From contig JADCIX010000005.1 of NCBI GenBank assembly GCA_020247545.1, positions 186,001-250,000 on the forward strand: 64,000 nucleotides of DNA, read 5' to 3'. The stretch is from Rhodocyclaceae bacterium (GTDB lineage: Bacteria; Pseudomonadota; Gammaproteobacteria; Burkholderiales; Usitatibacteraceae). The notes beneath the pieces were generated by a model. That model searched no databases, was not told the DNA's origin, and saw only the letters and a list, made by a program, of their open reading frames with translations. The position numbers were made by a program, and so were the translations under genes. This document shows positions 18,168 through 26,180 of this stretch, piece by piece; positions within the stretch are counted from its first letter, which is position 1; the number at the start of each line of letters is the position of its first letter.

Positions 18168-19340
18168 TCACTTCCGTTTGGCGACGACTAGCTTGTGGAC
18201 ATCGACACCAATTGCGTAGCCCACCAATCCGTCGGCAGTCGGTATCAGCCGAATTTTGTTGACCGCACGCCCCATATTGACGCGCGACCACGTCACACCA
18301 CCATCGACGGTTTGAAAACCAGTTGTGGATGTGCCAACCCAACCGGTTTGCTCGTCGGCGAAGGCGATGCCGAATTGCCGGACAGCGTGCTCATCCACCA
18401 GCGGGATCTCGCTCCAAGTATTACCGCCATCAGTCGTTTTGGCGACCACACGTTTTGATGCCGATTTGTCCGGGTCATAACTTTGGACGGTGACATAGCC
18501 GGTCTTGCGCGTCGGGAATGACGCCTTCCAAGTGTTCTCATATGGCCGCGTCGATTGGTAGACTTTTTTCCACGTCGCGCCGCCGTCACGGGTTTGCAGA
18601 ATCAGCGCGTTGGACTTCTCGACGTTGGCGTCGGTGCCAGCAAAAACTAGGCCGTTGTTTTCGTCAAAGAATTTAATGTCGAGAATCGGCCCAACCTGCT
18701 GGTTAAGGTCGAGCACTTTCCAGCTTTCTCCGCCGTCAAGTGAGCGCATCACAAAGCCGGGCCCGCCTACCCGTCCAGCGGCGTGGATGATGGTGCGGTC
18801 TTGCAATACGCCTTGGTAAATCGACTGCTTTTTCAGGATATCGATCGCACAGAGGCCCTTCACCAACGGGCCGCTGATGCGGCTTTGTGGAACCACTGAC
18901 CACGTCACGCCGCCGTCCCGCGTCTCGTACAAGGGATTGGTATCGGTGACTCCCGGGTAGTAATCGGTGCCGACGTTACCCATGAATCCCCGTTGGGCAT
19001 CAACAAAGCCAACGGTTCTTACAAACGTGCCGGGCTTGGAGAGCTGCTCCTGCCACGAATTGCCGCCGTCGGTGGTGCGATAGAGCTTTCCCGCGCCGTT
19101 ACCGTACCAGCCGGTCTTGTCATCAACGAACGAGATGTCGTCTTGCTTGCCACGATAGGCAACCGTGTTTAGCTTTTGCCACGCGGTGGTTGCATCTACG
19201 ATGTAACCACGTTGGATGGAAATCGGCGCTGAGGAAGCCCCGTTACTTCCAACCGCACATCCTGTAACGATTACAGACAAGGTGCAGGCGGCGACGCCGA
19301 CCATCAACGCGCGGGCAGTGTTACCTTGAGATCTAGGCAT
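18168..19340 (-). CDS. BNR-repeat (YCF48/sialidase-like propeller) lipoprotein
   Basis: This 390-residue exported protein has a lipobox VTGC after its signal peptide. At least five blades of a beta-propeller are visible through the Asp-box pattern: TTDGGNSW, TRDGGVTW, SLDGGESW, TRDGGATW, TTDGGNTW and TVDGGVTW. Such propellers occur in BNR/sialidase-like and YCF48-type photosystem-assembly proteins; sialidase catalytic residues are not evident, so a binding role is more likely. It ends convergently with the MFS gene and lies downstream of the S8 protease gene on the same strand. Confidence 0.85.
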   Translation of the reverse strand: MPRSQGNTARALMVGVAACTLSVIVTGCAVGSNGASSAPISIQRGYIVDATTAWQKLNTVAYRGKQDDISFVDDKTGWYGNGAGKLYRTTDGGNSWQEQLSKPGTFVRTVGFVDAQRGFMGNVGTDYYPGVTDTNPLYETRDGGVTWSVVPQSRISGPLVKGLCAIDILKKQSIYQGVLQDRTIIHAAGRVGGPGFVMRSLDGGESWKVLDLNQQVGPILDIKFFDENNGLVFAGTDANVEKSNALILQTRDGGATWKKVYQSTRPYENTWKASFPTRKTGYVTVQSYDPDKSASKRVVAKTTDGGNTWSEIPLVDEHAVRQFGIAFADEQTGWVGTSTTGFQTVDGGVTWSRVNMGRAVNKIRLIPTADGLVGYAIGVDVHKLVVAKRK

Positions 19341-19518
19341 TGTGACTCTCCAATCTTATTGAAAAATTTGGGATAAAAAGCAGCCTGCTTGTCAACGCAA
19401 ACCCCTAGCCTGATAGTCAAACCTGCTTTGCCGACGAGCGCACTTGTTTCCCGCCACTAAATTAGTACGCAGACCGACAGGTTGCGCTTTTATTCAGGCA
19501 CACCGGGAAGAACGCAGG

Positions 19519-21381
19519 CTACATTGAAATCCCGGCTTCCTTCAACGTCAGTTTCGGGTTAATCAAATTCACACGCCCCTTTCGTTCGGCTCCTTTCAGA
19601 ATCAGCGCCTTCACCTGAACAGGTGTGAGCTCCGGCTTGAGGGCAAACAGCTTCCCAGCGAGGTTTGCAACTTGCGGCGATGCAATTGACGTGCCAGAAA
19701 ACTTCAGCTTCTCGCCGCCTGGAATGTAGCTATTCACCTCGAAGCCATTTGCGTGTACCACCACCGTTTTGCCGAAGGTGGAAAAGCCCGTTTCCGTTCC
19801 CGCTTGGTCGACTGCTCCTACCGTGATCAGGTTGGGCAACTCAAAGCCTGCTGGAATGTACTGCGCAAAGTCGGCGCTGTTGTCTTCATTGCCAGACCCC
19901 GCGATGAACAAAATTTCCGGTGCATTCTTAATCGCGTTGTAAAGCGCGGCCTTTTCGATTTCGAACAACTTGATCGCCATATCTTTTCGTTCCTCGGCGG
20001 TTTTGCCAACGTTGTGGAACGCGAGCGCGCCTTCGTATCGGGTCGAGCCATAACGCCAGCTCATATTCACCACCCGCGCCCCCGCTTTTTTGAAGCTTTC
20101 CACTGCGACGCTATAGGCGGCGGCCGTGCGCTTCGCAGAGGATTCCGTAGGCAGTTGGGGGATAACAGCGTTATCCCAATGCATCGCCACTGCGGTGACG
20201 CGCGCAAACGGATTCCCCTCGACGGCAACACCTGCAACATGGGTGCCGTGCGCCCACATGCCGAGGGCTGAGATGTCTTCCTGAAACTGTTTCACTTCGT
20301 CCTGCTTGAGCGTGCCGATTCGTTGCTTGAGCGCACGCGCATCGGCTGAGTCGATTGCGGCACGCAGATCAAGCGAACCCTTCATGTATTGCTTCAGACT
20401 CGCCATACGCGAACTCGCTTCACCCATCGGGCGCACCAGAGGGGTCGTTGGATTCGCGTCTTTATCAAAAGCGATGCCGCGCATCGCCGCTGGCTTGAAT
20501 AAATCAACATCGGTACCGCTATCCCAGATGCCGATGACGACTGGCTTACCCTTTGCGGATTCCGGCAAGTTAACCAAACGCTCGCTCCAGATATCAACCT
20601 TCGCGACCTGATTTTTATCGATGATGTTTTGCAGTGCTGCGACCAAATCATCACGAAACGGCAGGGTATGATCAAACGCGTTGCGAACACTAACGATTGC
20701 GGTGACAACCTCTGCTGGCACATTGAACTTGAGGTTGGTGACCGCAGGATCGAGCCCGCTCTTGATGGAACCAATCGTGACATTCTTGGACATCAGCTCC
20801 ATTCCGCTTTTGGCACTCTTCATGGCGTCACCCACAACACTCCACGGCATTTTTCCCCACGCTTCAGCGACTGCGGCTCGCACTGCCGCTCTCTGGGAAT
20901 CCTCGCTGCCGCCCTTGATACGCGCACCCAATACGATTTCGGACGAGACGCCGCTCATCAACTTATCCGCTTCCTTTTCTTGCTGGCTGCGAATATCGCG
21001 CAGATGTTCAATCGCCTTTGCAAAGTCACCGCGATAGATTGCGATCTGCGCACGTGCAGTGATCATGCCGGTACGGGTCGCGCGGTCACGAATATCAAAG
21101 CCTGCCAGATCGGCGGCGAGGTCTTTATCGAGGGCAGCGACCACCGCCTCCAATTCTGATTTCGGCGCTTCGATCAGTTCGCTCGGCAGTTTGCTGATCT
21201 GATAACTACGGCGCGGCAGCTGGTCCGCGCTGGTGATCACTTTGCGCTCCGCTTGAATGATGGGCGGCACTACAGAAAACCCGGACGCTTGCGCGCTTTG
21301 TGCCTTAGTCAGCACGGTGGCAAATACTGCACCGGTGGCTAAGCTGGCGCTGATCATGGCGGCGATGGGACGTACGTTCAT
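19519..21381 (-). CDS. S8 (subtilisin-like) serine peptidase
   Basis: The enzyme is 620 residues and has the full subtilase triad: Asp in IGIWDSGTD, His in AHGTHVAGV and Ser in SGTSIASPQ, with an oxyanion Asn in AGSGNEDN. A signal peptide (about residues 1-30) directs export, and a long N-terminal helical region (about 60-230) precedes the catalytic domain, perhaps as propeptide. A large insert separates Asp from His. AAAGGAG lies 6 nt ahead of ATG 21381, favouring it over an ATG nine codons earlier. Target proteins are unknown. Confidence 0.92.
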   Translation of the reverse strand: MNVRPIAAMISASLATGAVFATVLTKAQSAQASGFSVVPPIIQAERKVITSADQLPRRSYQISKLPSELIEAPKSELEAVVAALDKDLAADLAGFDIRDRATRTGMITARAQIAIYRGDFAKAIEHLRDIRSQQEKEADKLMSGVSSEIVLGARIKGGSEDSQRAAVRAAVAEAWGKMPWSVVGDAMKSAKSGMELMSKNVTIGSIKSGLDPAVTNLKFNVPAEVVTAIVSVRNAFDHTLPFRDDLVAALQNIIDKNQVAKVDIWSERLVNLPESAKGKPVVIGIWDSGTDVDLFKPAAMRGIAFDKDANPTTPLVRPMGEASSRMASLKQYMKGSLDLRAAIDSADARALKQRIGTLKQDEVKQFQEDISALGMWAHGTHVAGVAVEGNPFARVTAVAMHWDNAVIPQLPTESSAKRTAAAYSVAVESFKKAGARVVNMSWRYGSTRYEGALAFHNVGKTAEERKDMAIKLFEIEKAALYNAIKNAPEILFIAGSGNEDNSADFAQYIPAGFELPNLITVGAVDQAGTETGFSTFGKTVVVHANGFEVNSYIPGGEKLKFSGTSIASPQVANLAGKLFALKPELTPVQVKALILKGAERKGRVNLINPKLTLKEAGISM

Positions 21382-21603
21382 TTCACTGCTCCTTTTAGTT
21401 GGATGCACGCAGTTTAGTCAGCCGGCATCCATGATTCAAAACGAATCAGACAAAGGTGCCAAAACTCGCGACAGAGCAACCATTTTTCAACCCTCTTAAC
21501 AAATCACAGCCTATCGCGCCAAACCGCAGTTCGTCCCGAAGCGGACTTGTGCCGCATCTGTATCCTGTATTCTTCGGGCTTCGATAAGTGTTGTTCAGCG
21601 GCT

Positions 21604-22167
21604 ATGCGGGTTTCGATTTTGATTTTGGCGTGTTTGATCGCGTGGGCCGCCCAGGAATGGGGCGGCGAACAGCCATTGCCTGATGGCTGGCGGTGGACGA
21701 GCATGCGCACGGATACGGCCAACTGCAAAGCATTTGCCGGCGAGCGCCCTTCCCTGACATCGCCACGTCCGGTGACGCTACGCTGCACCTCGGCAGCGCC
21801 CGGTTATGTCGCGGCGCGATTCAATTTTCCGTTGGATGGCCTGCGCGGCAAGACGGCTCGGCTATTCGCGCAAGTAAAAGTGGAAAACGTCTCCGATAGC
21901 GCTCGACTGTGGCTACGGGTCGACAAGCCCGGCCAAATGGGGTGGCAAAGTGACGACATGGAGGACCGGCCGCTAAAGGGCACTAGCGACTGGGTTACGA
22001 TATCGGTTGCGGTCGAGGTCCCTGAAGATGCATCGTCGCTTTTTGGCGGCATAGCGCTTGTTGGGAGCGGCACGATTTCGATGATGCAGCCGCTGCTTCT
22101 CCCCCTCGAGATTGGAAATGAGCAGAGCCGAGCGCCCAGACCAATACCGACCGGGCCGGCGAAATGA
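21604..22167 (+). CDS. Small exported beta-sandwich-like protein of a sensor operon
   Basis: From ATG 21604 this is a 187-residue protein with a signal peptide (SILILACLIAWAAQ). The mature part has the pattern of a jelly-roll/carbohydrate-binding-like domain: RFNFPLDGLRGKTARLFAQV, LWLRVDKPG, DDMEDRPLKGTSDW and a late FGGIALVGSGTISM. I recall this pattern next to, or fused to, bacterial regulators, with no defined ligand. Its stop overlaps the kinase start by 4 bp, so it is probably a third component that senses something outside the cytoplasmic membrane and informs the kinase. Confidence 0.65.
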   Translation: MRVSILILACLIAWAAQEWGGEQPLPDGWRWTSMRTDTANCKAFAGERPSLTSPRPVTLRCTSAAPGYVAARFNFPLDGLRGKTARLFAQVKVENVSDSARLWLRVDKPGQMGWQSDDMEDRPLKGTSDWVTISVAVEVPEDASSLFGGIALVGSGTISMMQPLLLPLEIGNEQSRAPRPIPTGPAK

Positions 22168-23294
22168 ATCACCGCCTCTATCACTATCTGGTGAAGTCGC
22201 AGGCCGACGCACCCAGCGGTATGCTGGCACAGTTCTCCCTGGCGCGGCTGGTCGATTGGCCAACCATGATCGGCCTACTTGCCGGCGCAATACTTTATGT
22301 CTACGCCGCCCAGCAATGGCTGCTCATGGCATTCCAGCTTTGGTTGGGTTATGCCGCCGCCACGGTGGCGCTTGCGCTACTCAACCGCTGGCATGGCGCT
22401 CGCGCGGAAATTCGGCTGGCCGTTGGCGCGCTGGTGCTCGGCTCCGCGTTGGGTGCCTTTGCCGGCAGCCTTATTTGGTTTCAAGTGATCGGCATGGGCA
22501 CGTTCCGCTGGTCTTTGCTGATGCCACACTGGTGGCCCGCGCTTGCCTTTGGAATGTTGTCGTGTGGCACGCTGATGGTTCGCGATTTTGTCCGCTCGGA
22601 GCGCGCGATTGCCGTGCGTGCGCAGCTGGCGATGGAGCGCCAGCGCCAGGAAAGCGCCAAACAAGCGGCGGAAGCCCAGCTGCGGCTGCTACAGGCGCAG
22701 ATTGAACCCCACTTCCTGTTGAACACACTGGCAAATGTGCGTTCGCTGATCAAACGCGATGGCGACCGGGCACGCGACATGCTCGACCATCTCTGCGACT
22801 ATCTGCATGTGGCGCTGCCACGGATGCGCCAGACCAATTCCACGCTGGAGCGCGAAGTTGCGCTCTCAGCGAGTTACTTGTCGATCATGCAAATACGGAT
22901 GGGCGATCGACTCCGCTATCGCGTGCATCTTGGTGAGGACACCGCAGGCCTGACCTTCCCGCCGATGTTGCTGCAAACACTGGTTGAAAATGCAGTCAAA
23001 CACGGACTCGAGCCTTCCGCCGATCCCGGCGAAATACTCATCAGCGCGGAGCTCATTGCCAGCCCAGGTGGCGACTGTCTGCGTGTTTGTGTCGCCGACA
23101 CTGGCATCGGCTTCGGTCGCGCGAACACATCAGGCACGGGGATTGGGTTGATCAACATTCGTGAACGTCTGCATAGCCTTTACGGCGCCGACGCGTCTCT
23201 CGAAATCAGCCCCAATATGCCGACCGGCGTGGTGGCGACACTATCCATCCCCGCCGCGTTGAATACAACGACAAAAAAGGAAGTTGAACAATGA
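22164..23294 (+). CDS. LytS/YehU-type sensor histidine kinase
   Basis: This 376-residue kinase has four N-terminal membrane helices (about 30-140), a short coiled coil, then the His_kinase domain. Phosphoacceptor His183 lies in EPHFLLN, the N-box is LVENAVKHGLEP and the G-box is GTGIGLINIRERL. The arrangement matches the LytS/YpdA/BtsS class that signals to LytTR regulators. Overlaps of 4 bp with both the preceding exported protein and the following regulator make this a tightly coupled three-gene unit. No cytoplasmic PAS or GAF sensor is present, so sensing probably occurs through the membrane part or the exported partner. Confidence 0.93.
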   Translation: MNHRLYHYLVKSQADAPSGMLAQFSLARLVDWPTMIGLLAGAILYVYAAQQWLLMAFQLWLGYAAATVALALLNRWHGARAEIRLAVGALVLGSALGAFAGSLIWFQVIGMGTFRWSLLMPHWWPALAFGMLSCGTLMVRDFVRSERAIAVRAQLAMERQRQESAKQAAEAQLRLLQAQIEPHFLLNTLANVRSLIKRDGDRARDMLDHLCDYLHVALPRMRQTNSTLEREVALSASYLSIMQIRMGDRLRYRVHLGEDTAGLTFPPMLLQTLVENAVKHGLEPSADPGEILISAELIASPGGDCLRVCVADTGIGFGRANTSGTGIGLINIRERLHSLYGADASLEISPNMPTGVVATLSIPAALNTTTKKEVEQ

Positions 23295-24046
23295 CCACCG
23301 CCGTACTTGCTGACGATGAACCATTGCTGCGCGATGAACTCCGCGATGCACTCGCCGAGTTGTGGCCAGAGCTCGACATCGTCGCCGAATGTGCGGACGG
23401 TGTTTCAGCGCTCAACGAAATCGAACAACGCGCGCCGGACGTCGCCTTTCTCGATATCAAGATGCCGCGCATGAGCGGGCTAGAAGCTGCCGAACAAATC
23501 TCGACCAATACTCTGGTCGTGTTTGTCACCGCCTTCGACGATCACGCCATACAAGCGTTTGATCACGGCGCAATCGATTACGTGATGAAGCCGATTCGTG
23601 TGGCGCGCATGGCGAAATCGATTCTGAGACTCAAACAGCGGCTCGCCGATCGAACCTCAACGTTGGGCGCAACCAAACGCGTCGCCCAAGCGCTCAATCA
23701 AGCCGACGGAAAAAATCCACGGTATCTCAAGTTCATTCAAGCCAGCGTCGGCAAACAAGTGCGATTTGTGATGGTCGAGGAAATCGTCTACATCCAATCC
23801 GACAGCAAATACACACGAATCGTGACGCTGAACAGCGAGGCCTTTATTCGTAAGCCGCTTTCGGAATTAGCAACGGAGCTCGATCCCGAGATGTTCTGGC
23901 GTATTCACCGCGGAACAATGGTGAACGTGCGGAGCATTGACGCAGTGGTGCGGGACGAGATCGAAAAGATGAGCATCAAGCTGAAGGGTCTCACCGACAG
24001 GCTCGAAGTGTCTCGCGCCCATCAATCCCAATTTCGCGGCTTGTAG
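23291..24046 (+). CDS. LytTR family response regulator
   Basis: The 251-residue regulator has an N-terminal receiver domain with phosphoacceptor Asp55 (VAFLDIKMPRMSG), conserved acidic residues near residues 8-9 and Lys of VMKPIR. A C-terminal LytTR DNA-binding domain (about 150-250) contains VEEIVYIQSDSKYT and FWRIHRGTMVNV. It is the partner of the kinase at 22164. LytTR proteins bind paired direct repeats upstream of targets; none is obvious within this operon. The gene ends convergently with the hydrolase gene, with palindrome copy D between them. Confidence 0.95.
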   Translation: MTTAVLADDEPLLRDELRDALAELWPELDIVAECADGVSALNEIEQRAPDVAFLDIKMPRMSGLEAAEQISTNTLVVFVTAFDDHAIQAFDHGAIDYVMKPIRVARMAKSILRLKQRLADRTSTLGATKRVAQALNQADGKNPRYLKFIQASVGKQVRFVMVEEIVYIQSDSKYTRIVTLNSEAFIRKPLSELATELDPEMFWRIHRGTMVNVRSIDAVVRDEIEKMSIKLKGLTDRLEVSRAHQSQFRGL

Positions 24047-24077
24047 GGGCGACTGCAATCGATTTCGAAAGTTGCCT

Positions 24078-24125
24078 ATTGGCGGGCGTTTCCAGCCATT
24101 TTTGCCTGAAGATGCCCGTCAATCA
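24078..24125. repeat. Palindromic intergenic repeat, copy D
   Basis: ATTGGCGGGCGTTTCCAGCC, a T-rich loop, then GCCTGAAGATGCCCGTCAAT forms the full palindrome. It lies in the 100-bp gap between convergent genes, where it could end transcripts from both sides. Confidence 0.8.
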
Positions 24126-24146
24126 AAGACTCTCCGCGAAGAATAG

Positions 24147-24977
24147 TTAGCCGCTTGCCGCTGCCACAATGGCCGCGAACCGGTCACTCATCGGCGGCGC
24201 GACATCGACCACACGCACAATCGGCGGCAGCGGAAAGGTCAGCAAATGATCAATTTCTTTCAGCAGCAACGAGCCCTGCCAGCGTAACAAAGTCGTTGGG
24301 ACGCGCAGCGACTGGTAGTGCTCAACACGCTCGTGATTAAAGGCCGCTTTATAGGCCTCCGCATATCTCGGGCCGGCCAAGATGTACTCGTTCATCAACG
24401 CCTGGACTTCGGCCGCTGTTGGCTCAGTGTGGCGAAACCGGTGAGCATCGTTAGTCTCGTACCAAGGAAAGTATTGCAGTGACTGACGGCACATCTGCCA
24501 TAACCTCGTCAGATGTGAACCATCGATTTGCGGCGTAAGATCGATAAAGTACTTTTCGAGAATGGCATCCCGCTCGGCGTCTTCAAAATGCGCCGCGTTA
24601 TCGAGCAACAAATGCGCGACGTCATCCGCATACGCGTTGGCATAACCAAGTGCCAATTGCGCCCCAGTTGCGGAACCATACAACTTGATGCGCGATCCGG
24701 CGACTTGCTGGAGAAACGAGCGCAGCGTCGGCAGATAGTCGGCGATTGATTCAGCCGGTGTTGCCAACGACTCGGATAGGCCGTAACCCGGCGTATCGAG
24801 CGCAATCACGTGTTGGGTCGTCGGAAACTGCGCCATCAGTGGCAGGAACATCGCCGAACTCTTTGGTGATGGATGTAACAACACCAGCGGTATCCCTGCT
24901 TCGCCACCTTCCGCGCGATTCACCTCACGGTAATGCAGCTTTACCCCGGCAAAACTACCGAACTTTTGTGTAATCAC
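24147..24977 (-). CDS. Alpha/beta-hydrolase fold protein with non-canonical nucleophile elbow
   Basis: This 276-residue protein shows the alpha/beta-hydrolase layout: an HG-like oxyanion segment in VLLHPSPKSS, and ALDTPGYGLSE before the cap. The expected G-x-S-x-G elbow reads GSATG in LYGSATGAQLALGYA, so alanine occupies the nucleophile position. I also cannot place a catalytic histidine near the C-terminus. It may be a non-hydrolytic relative, or serine one residue earlier may act. It lies 11 bp downstream of an oxidoreductase gene, suggesting an operon. Confidence 0.75.
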   Translation of the reverse strand: MITQKFGSFAGVKLHYREVNRAEGGEAGIPLVLLHPSPKSSAMFLPLMAQFPTTQHVIALDTPGYGLSESLATPAESIADYLPTLRSFLQQVAGSRIKLYGSATGAQLALGYANAYADDVAHLLLDNAAHFEDAERDAILEKYFIDLTPQIDGSHLTRLWQMCRQSLQYFPWYETNDAHRFRHTEPTAAEVQALMNEYILAGPRYAEAYKAAFNHERVEHYQSLRVPTTLLRWQGSLLLKEIDHLLTFPLPPIVRVVDVAPPMSDRFAAIVAAASG

Positions 24978-24988
24978 GTCGCCGCCGT

Positions 24989-26044
24989 TTAACTTTGCGC
25001 CTGTTGGTTGGACAGCACCTGCACCAACTGCTTGCCGGTGTGCGCGCCGGCGAAGAGTGCAACCAGCGCCTGCGGAAATTTTTCGATACCGACTTCAATA
25101 TGTTCCGTCGGGCGTATGTGGCCGGCTTTGATCCAACCGGCAATATCGGCAGTCGCCTGCGGCCACTGCGGGAAAAAATCAAACACGATGATGCCATTCA
25201 TGGTCGCCCTCGCCATGATGAGTTTCATGTAATTGCGCGGACCGGCGTAACCACCTTCGTTGTATTGCGACAGTGCGCCACAAAGCACCACCCGCGCCCC
25301 GCGTGCAAGGTTGAGCAACACGCCATCGAGCATATCGCCGCCAACATTGTCGAAATAAACATCCACCCCGTTCGGTGCCAGACGTTTCAACGCCACCGCA
25401 GCTGATTCGGCCTTGTAGTCAAATGCCGCGTCGAAGCCCATCTCCTCAACCAACCAACGACACTTTGCGGCACCACCGGCGCTGCCGATCACGCGACAAC
25501 CTTTGAGTTTGGCAATTTGCCCGACCGTGGTGCCGACCGTTCCCGAGGCTGCGGACACAAACACCGTGTTGCCGGCGACCGGTTTGCCGCGTTCCAGCAA
25601 ACCAAAATATGCCGTCATCCCCGGCATACCCAGCACGCCAAGATGTTGTGAGAGCGGCCCCAATGCAAGGTCACAGCGCGAAAGCCCCATGCCAATTTTG
25701 GCGCTTTCGACCACGTCGTAAATCACCTGTGACTGTGCATTAAGCAGGCCACTGACAACGTCTCCAACTTGAAAGTCAGGATGTTTTGATTCGCGGATTC
25801 GCCCCGCTGCAAAACAGCGCACCGGCGCGCCGAGTTTGGCACCGGGTACATAGGTATCGGTCGGGTTGAGCCAATAACGAATCGCCGGATCAAGCGATAG
25901 GTATTCGGTTTCGATTAACACCTGCCCTTCAGCGAGGGGGGGAAGCGCAGTTTGCACAACGGTCATGTCACTGGCCTTGACCATGCCAACCGGAAACGCG
26001 GCGACCACAACTTGGGTACTGATTACAGGAGAGGCGTTGGGCAT
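24989..26044 (-). CDS. NADP-dependent medium-chain reductase (CurA/LTB4-dehydrogenase-like)
   Basis: The 351-residue protein is a zinc-free medium-chain dehydrogenase/reductase. It begins with a GroES-like fold (LSLDPAIRYWL) and has a Rossmann domain with SAASGTVGTTVGQIAKLKG (about residues 155-175), VYFDNVGG and NYMKLIMARATMNG. These match the prostaglandin reductase/curcumin reductase group, which saturates alpha,beta-unsaturated carbonyls using NADPH. I use ATG 26044 because homology begins there; the open frame continues upstream to 26326 without family features. It is followed within 11 bp by the hydrolase-fold gene. Confidence 0.9.
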   Translation of the reverse strand: MPNASPVISTQVVVAAFPVGMVKASDMTVVQTALPPLAEGQVLIETEYLSLDPAIRYWLNPTDTYVPGAKLGAPVRCFAAGRIRESKHPDFQVGDVVSGLLNAQSQVIYDVVESAKIGMGLSRCDLALGPLSQHLGVLGMPGMTAYFGLLERGKPVAGNTVFVSAASGTVGTTVGQIAKLKGCRVIGSAGGAAKCRWLVEEMGFDAAFDYKAESAAVALKRLAPNGVDVYFDNVGGDMLDGVLLNLARGARVVLCGALSQYNEGGYAGPRNYMKLIMARATMNGIIVFDFFPQWPQATADIAGWIKAGHIRPTEHIEVGIEKFPQALVALFAGAHTGKQLVQVLSNQQAQS

Positions 26045-26180
26045 ATTTCGCAATCGAATAAAGTTGTCCGGACAAATTCTACACGAGCCGGTTTTCATCG
26101 CACGTCCCGCAACCCGTAAACTAAACGCCTTGCAACTTTGCCGAAACACCCTGTACGCAGGCAATACCCGGAGAGTCTGA

